Shown one piece after another: positions 54,049-64,000 of a DNA stretch of 64,000 nt. The stretch spans positions 124,001-188,000 of the forward strand of contig NJFT01000054.1 of assembly GCA_002221725.1 (NCBI GenBank), written 5' to 3'. Every line of letters starts with the position of its first letter. The stretch's first letter is position 1. Under the pieces are notes generated by a model, which did not search any database, was not told the DNA's origin, and saw only the letters and a program-made list of their open reading frames with translations. The stretch is from Scedosporium boydii. Lineage: Eukaryota; Ascomycota; Sordariomycetes; Microascales; Microascaceae. A program made the position numbers and the translations under genes.

Positions 54049-55468
54049 TCAGCAGATTGGTTTGCACCAGTTCTGGACGTGGGGGTGCCGTAATTGAGAT
54101 AGAAGATCTAGATCCAAACCTGGTTGTCGAGTTGCCACGACAATACCATCAAAGGCATCCAGGACGCGGCAGGTCCAATAACGCTCGTCGAGACGGGGAA
54201 TGCCCGGTACAGCAGCTTGACTCACAAGCGGATCTACAAACATAACATCGACCTTGCCAGACTCGGCCAGCACTGAGGCTAGGCTTAGCCCAGGGGAGTT
54301 TGTGACGTGTGATTGTCCTGGCTTGAAACCCATGCCCACGATGAGCACTCGAGGTCGAAAGTTGTATGGTTCCGTGAAGACAACCCTTTCCTCCCTGAGC
54401 GATTGTATAAGTCTGTGAGCTACTTGCGCGGGTCTTTGAGACATCATTTCTATGGCAGCTTTGAGTAATAGAAAATCACAGTTTAATAAGAGGTAGAGAG
54501 GATTAACGGGAATGCAATGGCCCCCGACGGCGGCTGACGGAGTAACGGGGAGGTATCCGAATGGCTTAGTGGCGGCAGCAGCAGCAACTTCAAGCGGGTC
54601 GATTTCGAGAGGGACACAAGCGTCGGCCATCTCGTTGGCGTATGCGATGGCGATCATGCGCTGGCAGTTCTCATATAACTTTGTCATTCCTGCAACCTCG
54701 CGTTTCGTAACCTTGATCACGGTGTCGAAGACACGGCTGTAGAGTCGAGCTATTTGGTCAAGAGAACCCGGCATTAGGTCATCGAGACCTGATACAATCT
54801 TCGGGATCGATCGAGGAGGCGGACTGACTCGGCCAGGATCGACTCTCTTTCAAAAAGTGATACAAGTTAGTCGCTTTATTTCAAGCATCATTGATGTTGT
54901 TTAATGAAAGCCCATCATACCTCTGGTGACATGCCCACGAAAAGCTCATGTGACAAGGCCAACGGTCCGAGCAGTTCTCGCGTCATACCAACAGCTATTG
55001 AGCTCTCGATTACGATACTGGACCTAGGGCGAGCATGACGGGTAAATGTGTCTAGTGCACTGCGCACATGGGACAAGTTGATACTTCGGTCAGGAAGTAG
55101 GAGGGTGGGATGGATATTAAAAAGTGGGTGGCCTCCTTTAAGTTAGCCTCCTGGCATGTGAAAGTGACATTGTTTTGTTTCGCCGATTGCCGCTTCTTGA
55201 GGTCGTCGATCCTTGCTTCCGAGACGTCATAGCCGATAACTTGGTAACATGACGAAAAGACGGTTATTAGATGCTCGCCAACGTAGCCAACACCGATAAT
55301 AGCCACAACACCAGGACTTTCATCTATTTGGAGTGAGTTGGTCGAAGAGCCTTCTGCATCCACACTGAATACACTGGTCTTGTCTGAGCCTGGGGAGTTG
55401 GTCCTCATCCACACATCCAACATGGAGGGATCATTCTGGGGGCCTGGAGTTGACCAGGTAGCAACCAT
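54049..55468 (-). CDS. Nucleotide-sugar 6-dehydrogenase (UDP-HexNAc type), frameshifted
   Basis: Minus strand; segments 55468 to about 55107, then after a frame change to 54921, an intron 54920-54847 (GTATGA...AAAG) and 54846-54049. The start MVATWSTPGPQ was chosen; the frame extends upstream to 55768. The N-terminal Rossmann fold has GVGYVG at 59-64. The middle block gives VVIESS-like and GMSPERVDPGR, and the C-terminal part has GGHCIPVNPLYLL with the catalytic Cys. GGHCIP is typical of UDP-GlcNAc/ManNAc 6-dehydrogenases, unlike the GGxCFPKD of UDP-glucose enzymes. The frame breaks in a run of C near 55107-55109, where a single base appears lost; downstream residues (LLLPDRSINLSHV) then fit the family again. 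Either the gene is disabled or the base is miscalled. It is divergent from the chitin-synthase-like gene. Confidence 0.7.
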
Positions 55469-57399
55469 GACGACGAGTGAAGGGGGACAAATGATGGAGA
55501 TGAATAAAGTATGCTTGCCGTTCTGCTGAGGTATAATGGGCATGCACAAAGATAGTGTCAGGAAGAACGAAAGGACAACAGAAGCAGTTGTCAAGAGGAA
55601 GGGAACACTGGACTCATATATTGCTCCCCAAAGCCTTCTGATATTCAGACTCGGCCTTGTCAGCCATATATACTTTGTCACTTCTAAGGTGCCATACGTC
55701 TCTTTCCATACAATGCGTCGTCCCCCGCAGACAGGTATAACCGACTGCATTGTACCGAATGACGACATTAGTTAAAGTGGGAAGTGGCCGTAGCCCAACT
55801 ATTGAGGTTAATGATGCTTGACGAATTCAATGCACTCATCGACAAATTCAGCTCAAGTCGCCCATCCGCTGCCTGCCTGCGCAAACTGGCCAATAATGGC
55901 AACATCATGACATCGTGGGCGTTGATTTATCTCCTACGTATTGGGGGATGTACAAAGCTCCCGGGATCTCTAGAAACTTGAAAGGAAGAAGACAATTTCC
56001 ATTTCGATCTATCATAGGAGTACCGGCACTCTTTGCTGTGCAACCATGTGTCCACCAGATGGATAGGCGGCAAGGTTGGGTTGGGTGGGATCTCGGGAAT
56101 TTTCCTCGATGCGGTAGTATCTTTCCGATTCCCCATGTACTAAAGATCTCAGCTGCCGTGGCCTGAAACAAATAGAACCTTTCAATATTGGCCTTAATCC
56201 CGGCAATGCATCCAGAAAGCACCAGCGTGGAAGCATGTGGAAAAAGAAAAGAAAACTGGAACACATCAGGCCTTGAACCACTCTGAGGCATGGCGTCACA
56301 GCCAAGGGACAAGCTTGATTGCATACAGCTGGTTAGCCACAACGAAATAGAAATACAGCCATATAGGCTTTGGAAAAGAAAAAAGGAATGTTTCCGCACC
56401 TCATTTGGCGCGGGTCGGGCATTATTTCGGTTACTAGCCCCTGCATATCGGAACATGGGATCGCCCTAGAGATTCGTATGTGGGATATCGGTCCGAGGCG
56501 AGTTGCCTTTGTGGTGATCAGCCGCAAGAGCCCTTGGCAGGTACTGAATGCTGCTGGGTTGAGACCATATCTGCATTGTCGACATTGCATTGCGTCGTAT
56601 ACGAAGCCAAGGTGGGCCCCTAAGCGACTAGGGCGTGCTGAGCCTATCTCCCCTTGATACTCGAGGATCTTACAACCCGTTGTAGAAGGACAGAGCACGC
56701 TTCACTGTAGACCGCCAACCCCCGAAGACGACTTCATGCAATATCTCCATGGACATGTATTTGTTTTTCCGTCTGCAGCTCGCCACTAGTTGATGAGCTA
56801 GGGAGTGATGATACTTTTTTCTTGGGACTGTTTACATTCCCCTTCAAATTCCCATGGCTCCGCCGTTCTGGTAATCACAGTACCTCAACCGAGCTGTTTT
56901 CAGCTATGAGCCTCTTTTCACTAGCTCTCGTTCTATCGCGGAGTATAAGTTCCATTGTTTTTAGCGTCCCTTTCAACATGATCATTGACCATTAGACAAC
57001 CAACCCCCCGCTTCTTCTTCTTCTTCGTCCGGTTTCTCGTTCATATGCATTCCCTATCATAGCATCTGGCATTTCTTTTCCTCTTTTTGACGGATGTCCA
57101 CTCGTTTATACCACGTTTCAGTCAAAATTTCATAGCATTGCACTTTATTTCTAATGTTACAAGTCGTGGGAGAGGCCCAGCCTGGGAACGCGTCCTCCTG
57201 GCGGGAGCCATAATCTATGAAACGCCTATTCCCACCTTAAAAAGACCTCAAAATCGGCAACCGGAGCCTGACGGGCCTGCTGTTACTGCTGTGGTAGGGG
57301 TTAACACATGAATTCACCGATCTTGCCCCACGGCCGCTAATAGTCCACTAGCCTGCCAACTCAACAAGGCCACCGGAGAGCCTTTATACCCGTCCTATA
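55469..57399. promoter_or_regulatory. Divergent intergenic region between dehydrogenase and chitin-synthase-like genes
   Basis: The 1.9-kb spacer lies between two start codons pointing away from each other and so carries both promoters. A minus frame at 55905-56456 (183 codons) overlaps another at 56333-56698, and neither has a recognisable product. A TTCTTCTTCTTCTTCTTCG run lies near 57012. Confidence 0.45.
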
Positions 57400-59276
57400 A
57401 TGGCTAATTCTTCGGGAGGCATCTCATACCAGTCCGATGTGAGCCATGGGACTTTTCAGTCTACAATCTCGCAAGAGAAGGAAAAGCTAAGGTGAGACTT
57501 GGACACTGAGTTGAAAAAAGTCTCTAAATCCTTGCTGCTGCTCCAGAAATGGTCCCTATTGATCGGACTCTTGATAATAAACGGAACACTTATATATGTC
57601 GGCGTCGCCTACCCCGAGGCCTACTACATTGGAGTGGTCTTGTTGACTGCCAATACCGCCTTCCAAGTGATCATGATTCTCTGTATCTTGGCTGCGGTTG
57701 TGTGGACCAAAGTTATTTGTTATCCCTGGCGACACAAGCCAGAGAATCCCGAGACCCCGGAGCGCATGGTTTGGCTGCTCCCATGTTACAACGAAAATCT
57801 CGAGGAGCTCACAAGGTCTCTAGGTTCGTTATGTGCCCAGAAGCGTGTGGAGAAAAACCCCAAGTTTATCATGATAGTTGTTGATGGTAACGTTCGGGGT
57901 CCCGGTATGACGAAGACTACGCAGCAATATCTTCTCCAGGACGTCTTGGGTCCCGGAAGACTCGTTCACTTCGAGAATGGCTATCGTGCGCACGACGGAT
58001 TGTTCATGCCTGTTGATGTTCAGACGGGACTGCTCAACGGTATTCCTTATCTTTTTGTGGGGAAGCGGCACAACATTGGGAAGAGAGATAGCCTCTGTTT
58101 TGCACGGTCTTTTCTCTACCATTTCAACAAGCGGAGCGAGAACACGGAAACCATGTTCAACCCGCAGTTGTTTGACTTTATGGGAGGCACGCTAGTCCAA
58201 TCGGGACTTGAAAAAGTCGATTATCTAGCTGGCATGGATGCCGATACCGTGTTTGACGATCTCTGCATACACGAAATGCTCCAAGTCCTTAGACAACAAC
58301 CCAAGCTTGTTGTAGTATGTGGACATGTTTGTGTGGACTATGCTGGAAAAACCTGGGGGGCATGGTCTCTATACCAAGGTGTTGAATACTCGTTAACTCA
58401 AGGTTTGAGAAGAACGTTCCAGAGCATCGTTACGGGAAAGGTAAACTGTTTGCCAGGTATGTGGGACGATGAACGTTAATCGTATTTCTGAGTCGGGAAA
58501 ACTAACTCAAAACTCTAGGCTGTTGTCAGTTAATCAAGGTTAGCGAAACGACCGTTGGAGACACCATTCTTCGCGAGCGATTTGGCTACTGTCCAAAGCC
58601 TAACGATCCTATGACCGTCCAAATCATGGGGATATACTCCGAGGACTCCATTCACGCCACCATGTTCTTTTCTCTCTTCCCCAAAAGCCAGACAGCACAG
58701 GCTCTACGTGCAAAGGCGTTCACGATTGTACCCCAAAATTGGAAAGTGTTTCTTTCCCAACGCAAGCGATGGTCTCTGGGATCTGTTTCAAACCAGTTCA
58801 CCATGGTGTTTCGGCCGGGAATTCTCTTTGTTGAGCGCATACTCTCCCTTGTCACGGTTATAACTTTGGCCATCACACCTTTTACGGTTGCCGCCATTGC
58901 GCACCTTATTGTCGTAATCGTTAAGCAAGGCAGTAAACTATGGTCAGATCCCGCCTTTCTTGGGCTTATCAGTCTTCTCTTTGTCAAATACGTAAGTACC
59001 AACGGAAGTCCCCGTCGCCAGAATCTCCCGCTTACTGTTATTAACTCACTCGAGTAGATTTACTCTTTCGGCCTGGTTTTTTGGCTGCCACGCAACAACT
59101 TGGAGAGAGCACAATATATTGCTGGATATCTTATCCATGTCGTTGCGGGGCCATTCATCAACCTTGCTATTTTTGTATATTCCCTGTATTATTCTGACAA
59201 TTTTGGATGGGGTAAGACGAGAGATGTTGTGCCATCCGCAAAAGACCTCGAAGAGGGAGGCAAGCCGAACCACTGA
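57400..59276 (+). CDS. Chitin-synthase-like family 2 glycosyltransferase, with in-frame TGA
   Basis: Segments are 57400-58456, 58519-58991 and 59058-59276, 582 residues if the TGA at 57493-57495 is passed. Introns of 62 and 66 nt keep frame. MANSSGGISYQ leads into EKEKLR, the TGA, then DLDTELKKVSK. Two spans follow near 40-90. The catalytic core has PCYNEN, VVDGN, MDADT (metal and nucleotide-binding Asp), a SEDSIH acidic block and LSQRKRW (QxxRW, product channel). Spans then cluster at the C terminus. These are the marks of processive GT2 enzymes, chitin synthase, hyaluronan synthase and relatives. No ATG follows the TGA before the second membrane span, so restart seems unlikely. A splice removing the TGA was tested with GTGAGA at 57492, but no acceptor keeps frame. 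Confidence 0.75.
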
Positions 59277-60474
59277 CCCGAGCTCCTCACGGTGGGACAT
59301 GAAGGGCGTTGTGCCACCTCTTAGAGGGGCATCTTGGAGTGCTCAAGTATGGTCTGTTAAATGGGCACTACAGAGTTGAACTATAAACTAAGATCTATTC
59401 ATAATCGTTTAGTTCATATGCCACAACGGGTCGGCTTATAAATGTGTAGATCGATGGCTTCCTGTGTATATGTGATCTGTAAGGGAACCCATCCAGACGA
59501 GGATTTGAGACTGAAGCGCCAGTCGCAGCCCTAAAGGAGTAGTGTAGTTGCTATCGTCCTGGTATAGCATGTATCGATACTCGAAGTATCAACTCTCACT
59601 ATGATAGTTGCCTGAGACAGGTTTCTAACGTCAATCTTCTCTCGGAGTGACCTAGATGCCTGTAGAAATATATACTTGACTCTGCCATTCCTATAATGCA
59701 TTCCACGATTGATAACTACGATTCAAGTTGCTGCGACAAGAAGACACACTTTTGATACGTAGTCCAGTAGGTGACGGCTCTGTGGCATAAAATGGAGTAG
59801 GTAATCGAATGAAGAATGAACTGGCTGGTCAGATTATATCTCAAGGGCGATATGGGTAATATTGGATCAGGCAATCCGTACCTGCCAGATATCATCCTCA
59901 TTCTCAAGGGCCATCACATTCCGAAGACAATGGCCGAGAAGGGAGAAAGATGAGTGGGAAGGAGAAAATACAGTATTTTGTGTACTGATCACTCGACTGA
60001 TCTCGCCTTTGCTGTTCTCGATAGCTTGACGGGACCACGAACAGATGAAGTTCATCTGAAAACCTCTCTCCGACATGGAGAATACCCAGAGGGAAAAATG
60101 TCTCGAATATTACGGGCGTCTCCAATAGATCCCATTGTTTATCCATGCTGCGTGAATCATTTCTAACTCAGCAAGCTGCAGTCAGTGCCGGAAATATGCC
60201 GATGTCATTTCAAGCCGTTTAGCTTGCTCGGATTCCACTTAACCGCTCTCATGATTGGCCTAATGGTTCTAGATAACACGATGGTGTTGAACCTTGTTGG
60301 AGTGCACGCAGGGCCATTGGGATTTATTCAGTGCTTGTGCTCCAAATATGTATGTACATGGATTCTGACAATGGTTCATACAGCTTGCTTCAGGCATAAT
60401 AACACCCGACTCTTCTCGCATATCAGGGCCAACCAGCGGGGCCCTCTCTTGATTCAAGTGCCCGACACCGTCCA
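59277..60474. other. Intergenic region
   Basis: 3' flanks of two convergent genes. Frames at 59867-60076, 59904-60146 and 60185-60478 have no recognised product. Confidence 0.45.
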
Positions 60475-60811
60475 CTAACCTGTGCACAACCGGTTTTGCT
60501 GCGCCCATGTGCACATCTGCTCTCCGACACAGCTGCAGCACTTACAAGCCTTTACCAGCCGTCAGTTGGCGGGTTTTCAAGCGACATGCTTTGAAGGATG
60601 TCCATACCTTTCGGGCCCTATCCGCATTGTCTGTGCCTTCAATACACTGCAACGTCTGGGCGTTTCTGAAGCGGAACTGATTGTAGCAAGCCGTCGGATT
60701 AATAACATCGGCACAATCGACGTCGGACACAAGCTCTTTAGTGCACTCGACAATTTGCTGGGCGAAAGCCGTGGCAAGCCACAAGGTAATGAGACCGAAT
60801 GAGAGCTTCAT
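60475..60811 (-). CDS. Small secreted cysteine-rich protein
   Basis: Exons are 60811-60608 and 60540-60475 on the minus strand with a 67-nt intron (GTATGG, CTGAC, GTAAG); 89 residues. The acceptor was chosen because it alone continues with CCSCVGEQMC, restoring a dense cysteine pattern; reading through gives a Cys-poor tail. A signal peptide (MKLSFGLITLWLATAFA) is followed by nine cysteines, four before and five after the intron. Small secreted Cys-rich proteins of this kind are often effector-like or antimicrobial in fungi, but no function can be assigned. It lies 1.2 kb beyond the chitin-synthase-like gene, convergent to it. Confidence 0.7.
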
Positions 60812-62072
60812 CGTGGGGGTGTCTTGGTTCGATTTGGTCGATAAGAGCGCAGAGTGGTAGAAGTTTTCAGTGTGGTGATCCCGTCGTCAGAATTTATGGA
60901 TTCCTGGGACGAGGTTCAATGAAGAGATTTGCGGACCATCTCCAGAGCAAAACGCCAAAACCGGACGCATGGAGGAGGGTGGATATTAGGCGAAAGCCCT
61001 GGAATTCTTGGGACTATGCTTTCAAATTATTAAACACCTAGTGAACACTATTTAGGCTTCCATTCGCTCGACCGGTCCCGTATATATTGAGCATAGAAAA
61101 TAACTGATATACACCTTGAGGTGGGCGGGAAAACCATCACCAATCATCTCATCCTTCGGAAGGACGACCGAGGACGACGCAAATTATCTGCACGATATCT
61201 GCAAGCGAACCTGTCAAACATATTGTTCCGACCCGTCTGGTCCGGCATATATTAGATAAAAGCGGGGTTCTAGTTAAAATAAACCTCTTGAGAAGTATAT
61301 CAATCAATTTTATTGGCACAGGTTTTGCAAATCAAGGATTCGACTGCGACTCACATAATTGAATGTGCCACCAAAGGGGTGAATGTTGATGCGAGATGTT
61401 TACGACAGGAGTAGACTTCGCTCAGCTGGCTTTGAAGGGTTATTTTTTTCCCCCGATTTTCCGATTTTCCGGCTGACCTAGGAAACAACCACCTAATTTT
61501 CATACGAGATGTCTCAGCACCTCAGAGGGCATGAACGTGTGCGTTGTTTCATTGATGCCCGAACCGTCGCTCGAGGAGGAAGACCAACCGCGCCTTAGTC
61601 TAGCGGCCGCACCAGTCGGGTCGGGTGAGATTGGGGCAACATATAGATATCTGGTGTGTGTGCTTATATTTGTGTGAGTCTACTTTATTTTCACCCGTTG
61701 ACGCGTCACGAGTATCTGCAGACAGCAGAATTCAGGGCATATGTATTATATTACTCGCTGTTAATATCATACTGAAGTGTCATCTACAACTGCCGTGCTG
61801 TTAAAGGGTGGTATTAACCGTAATCAAAATCTAGGCTCGACCAGCTCTCGGAAGATATATCTGTATATTAATCGTGTATTGGCATCAGGGATGGCACTTG
61901 CGGGCTCCCGACATCTTCCCAGACCCGGTATCTCCCTCTGGCGGTGGCATGGTTTTGAATCAAAACTGCTACGCTCCCCTTTGAATTATATTCAGTTCCA
62001 TCATCACCAGAACGACCCGATTTCACCCAACTGATAACATTCCCTGGCATCGAACGTTAAGAGGAAGAAACA
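60812..62072. other. Intergenic region
   Basis: Promoter of the cysteine-rich gene on the left and of the DUF1996 gene on the right. The frame at 61777-62034 has no recognised product. Moderately AT-rich near 61240-61320. Confidence 0.45.
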
Positions 62073-63275
62073 ATGAAGCTCAACGTCTTCGTCCCTCTCC
62101 TGGGCCTTTCGGCGCCCGCTAGCGCACTGCTTCGATTCGGGTGCTCGCAACTTACCGTCCAGCGTGTGGATCCTTTGGTCAATCCCGGCCAGGCCCCATC
62201 ACCTCACCTCCACCAGATTATCGGCGGCGTAAGGCCCTCAACGATCTCTAGTTTCAGTCCCTCGCTTGAGACTAACAGTTTCTAGAATTCTTTCAATATC
62301 TCCATGGACCCTGAGACCCACGATCTTGCCGCGCTCTCCACCTGCACAACTTGCCAATTCACCGAAGATTTCTCCAACTACTGGACCGCTGTGCTCTTTT
62401 TCCGGGCAAAGAACGGTACATTTAAGAGAGTTCCGCAGATTGCCCAGGCTGGCATGGATGGCACTCAGGGTGGCATGGTAAGGTTATGATCCACATTATT
62501 AACATTAGTCCTGGCGCAGGGGCCTTCTAACAAGAGCATCACAAGGTCGTGTACTACATGTCGGATGCGCTCTTTGACACTGCCCAGAGGTCAAAGGTCA
62601 CCGCCTTCAAGCCTGGTTTCCGTATGCTCGTGGGCGACGCCAATTTCCGTGATCGTGACCAGGCTAAAGCTTACCGGCAGCTGACCTACATCTGCATGGA
62701 TAACCAGGGCAGCCGCACCCCGGAGACCGTCGAGTTTCCCAAGAAGGCTTGTCGTCTCGGGATTATGGCTAACCACCGCTTCCCAACCTGCTGGGATGGT
62801 GTAAATTTGGACACTCCTAACCATCAGGATCACGTTTCCTATCCTGAAACTGGTACTTTCGAGTCAGGAGGCAAATGCCCCGATTCCCACCCTGTTCGAT
62901 TGCCGCAATTGATGTTGGAGACAGTTTGGGATACTAGCTCGTTCAACAATCAAGCGGAGTGGCCTGAAGATGGTAGTCAACCGTTCGTGTGGTCGACTGG
63001 TGATCCGACCGGCTTTTCCACCCACGCCGACTATGTTTTCGGATGGAAGGATGACTCCCTCCAGCGAGCCATGGACGGCCATACTTATGTTTCTGCCCCT
63101 ATGCTCAAGTCCCAGAGTATTGCCGAGCAGAATAAGTGCAAGGTTGAGAGTATGGTGAACGAAGATATCGATGGCTGTGAGTGGTATACTCTCTCCGTTC
63201 CGCCAGGAAATTCAATGGCTAATTCGTCTTATCACAGGGTTGACGGAGCTTCCTGGAGGCATGGCTGTCATGTAA
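62073..63275 (+). CDS. DUF1996 secreted protein
   Basis: Four exons: 62073-62228, 62286-62477, 62546-63176 and 63238-63275; introns of 57, 68 and 61 nt; 338 residues. A signal peptide (MKLNVFVPLLGLSAPASA) precedes LLRFGCSQLTVQRVDPLVNPG, and PHLHQIIGG|NSFN joins the first two exons at the conserved His region. Later blocks GMANHRFPTCWDG, TPNHQDHVSYP and CPDSHPVRLPQL are hallmarks of DUF1996, a family of secreted fungal proteins with several conserved His and Cys. The last exon gives DGWLTELPGGMAVM, the usual family ending, in preference to reading through. The function is unknown; some members carry carbohydrate-binding modules, absent here. Confidence 0.9.
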
Positions 63276-64000
63276 TTCTGGATGGATCCTCGCTTGCACA
63301 GGCTCGGAATGAATGTATGCAGATTGGATCCAGGTCTAGGTAGGAACCAATATGGTGCCGTTCTTAATCTTCTCTTCTTTGCCTCGAATTTTTAGGGGAA
63401 TTTAAATGTTCGATATTGTCTTTCCATCCCTATATATCCCTGATTTCGCGTACGTTGGGAAGTCCAAGAAATTTCGATCAGGTGTTCCTGAGGCTGGCGT
63501 CGGATTTCGAAACTCAGAAGGCTCGGCCTAATTGAAGCAACACTTGAGTCCCCCCATACCAGGTCAGGGCGTGGGGTAGGAGTACCCACTCCTCAAGATA
63601 TAATGTACGAAGTAGTTGAGACATTATTGCTGGGCTCGACCCGCTTGGGGATTGGGTTCAGAGCCCGTAAACGTGAACAAATGTGTCTGAAGGCGTGTCC
63701 TGCGTCTAAAGGCCTGTAATGTATCTCGGAAGACGCTCAGTTTTGTGGGTATAATATCGCTTTCAAAAATGCGACCACTAGCGCCGGACTTGGTTTGCAT
63801 GTCGCGAAGACTGCAGTGGCCTATGACCCACCAGCCCATTCGAATAAGGTTCAAGATTGTGCGGCCATTCCTAGCGTCAACCAGCAAAATTGTCAGGGTT
63901 GAAGTGCATTGAAAAACTGGCGAGTTCGCAAAGGTCTGCTAAGAATCCGGCGTTCTGGGGACTTGTGCGCCTCCCCCTTTTTGTGGAATCCTCGTGGGAC
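63276..64000. other. Intergenic region at window end
   Basis: No gene supported. Minus frames at 63392-63589 and 63624-63887 have no recognised product. A longer gene could begin beyond the edge. Confidence 0.45.

Noticed and set aside
55905..56456. 183-codon minus frame in the divergent spacer
   Set aside because: No recognised domain, poor start context, overlapped by another frame on the same strand; probably chance.
57492..57546. Intron that would remove the TGA in the chitin-synthase-like gene (GTGAGA...CCAG)
   Set aside because: The ends look good, but the first exon leaves two bases of a codon and none of the nearby AG acceptors restores the frame.
1..64000. Secondary-metabolite core genes, CRISPR arrays, operons and bacterial elements
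   Set aside because: No PKS, NRPS, terpene or DMATS signatures and no regularly spaced repeats were seen; gene structure is eukaryotic throughout.

Overview
This window looks like nuclear DNA of a filamentous ascomycete, most likely a Eurotiomycete of the Aspergillus/Penicillium kind. Its genes carry many short introns of about 45-120 nt, with GT...AG ends and CTAAC/CTAAT branch-point strings. Both strands are used without operons. Several families are typical of moulds: an X325/BIM1-like copper protein pair, a DUF1996 protein, secreted CE1, GH16 and GH28 enzymes, and F-box proteins. All gene models below were assembled by hand from reading frames and splice signals. No search was run.

Layout. 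1-5.6 kb is a compact, conserved-looking block: a truncated NAD-dependent epimerase, a HAL2/Met22 bisphosphate nucleotidase, an OB-fold-like protein and an MCH1-like MFS carrier. 6.4-10.1 kb holds two fast-evolving fungal genes, a kinase-like protein without a visible HRD loop and a protein with PD...DxK nuclease-like motifs; both have reading-frame problems. 10.1-13.1 kb is empty to my eye. 13.1-15.6 kb is a tandem pair of GPI-anchored X325/BIM1-like proteins. 16.2-20.4 kb has an F-box protein and a multi-spanning membrane protein. 20.4-26.5 kb is gene-poor apart from an intron-containing tRNA-Met.

26.5-34.9 kb is a run of small-molecule enzymes: amidohydrolase, isochorismatase-like hydrolase, SDR, alpha/beta hydrolase and an MFS carrier. 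It could be a catabolic or detoxification cluster. 34.9-37.4 kb contains an AT-rich island that looks like a repeat degraded by repeat-induced point mutation (RIP).

37.4-63.3 kb is dominated by secreted and cell-surface proteins: a CE1 esterase, a secreted orphan, a 763-aa SGNH/GDSL protein, a GH28 enzyme, an M14 carboxypeptidase, a GH16 glucanase-like protein, a small cysteine-rich protein and a DUF1996 protein. Among them lies a divergent pair: a nucleotide-sugar 6-dehydrogenase of the UDP-HexNAc type and a chitin-synthase-like family 2 glycosyltransferase. Together they suggest synthesis of a uronic-acid-containing aminopolysaccharide. In this copy the dehydrogenase shows a one-base frameshift and the glycosyltransferase an in-frame TGA near its N terminus, so the pathway may be decaying here, or the bases may be wrong. 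I consider this pair the most interesting system in the window.
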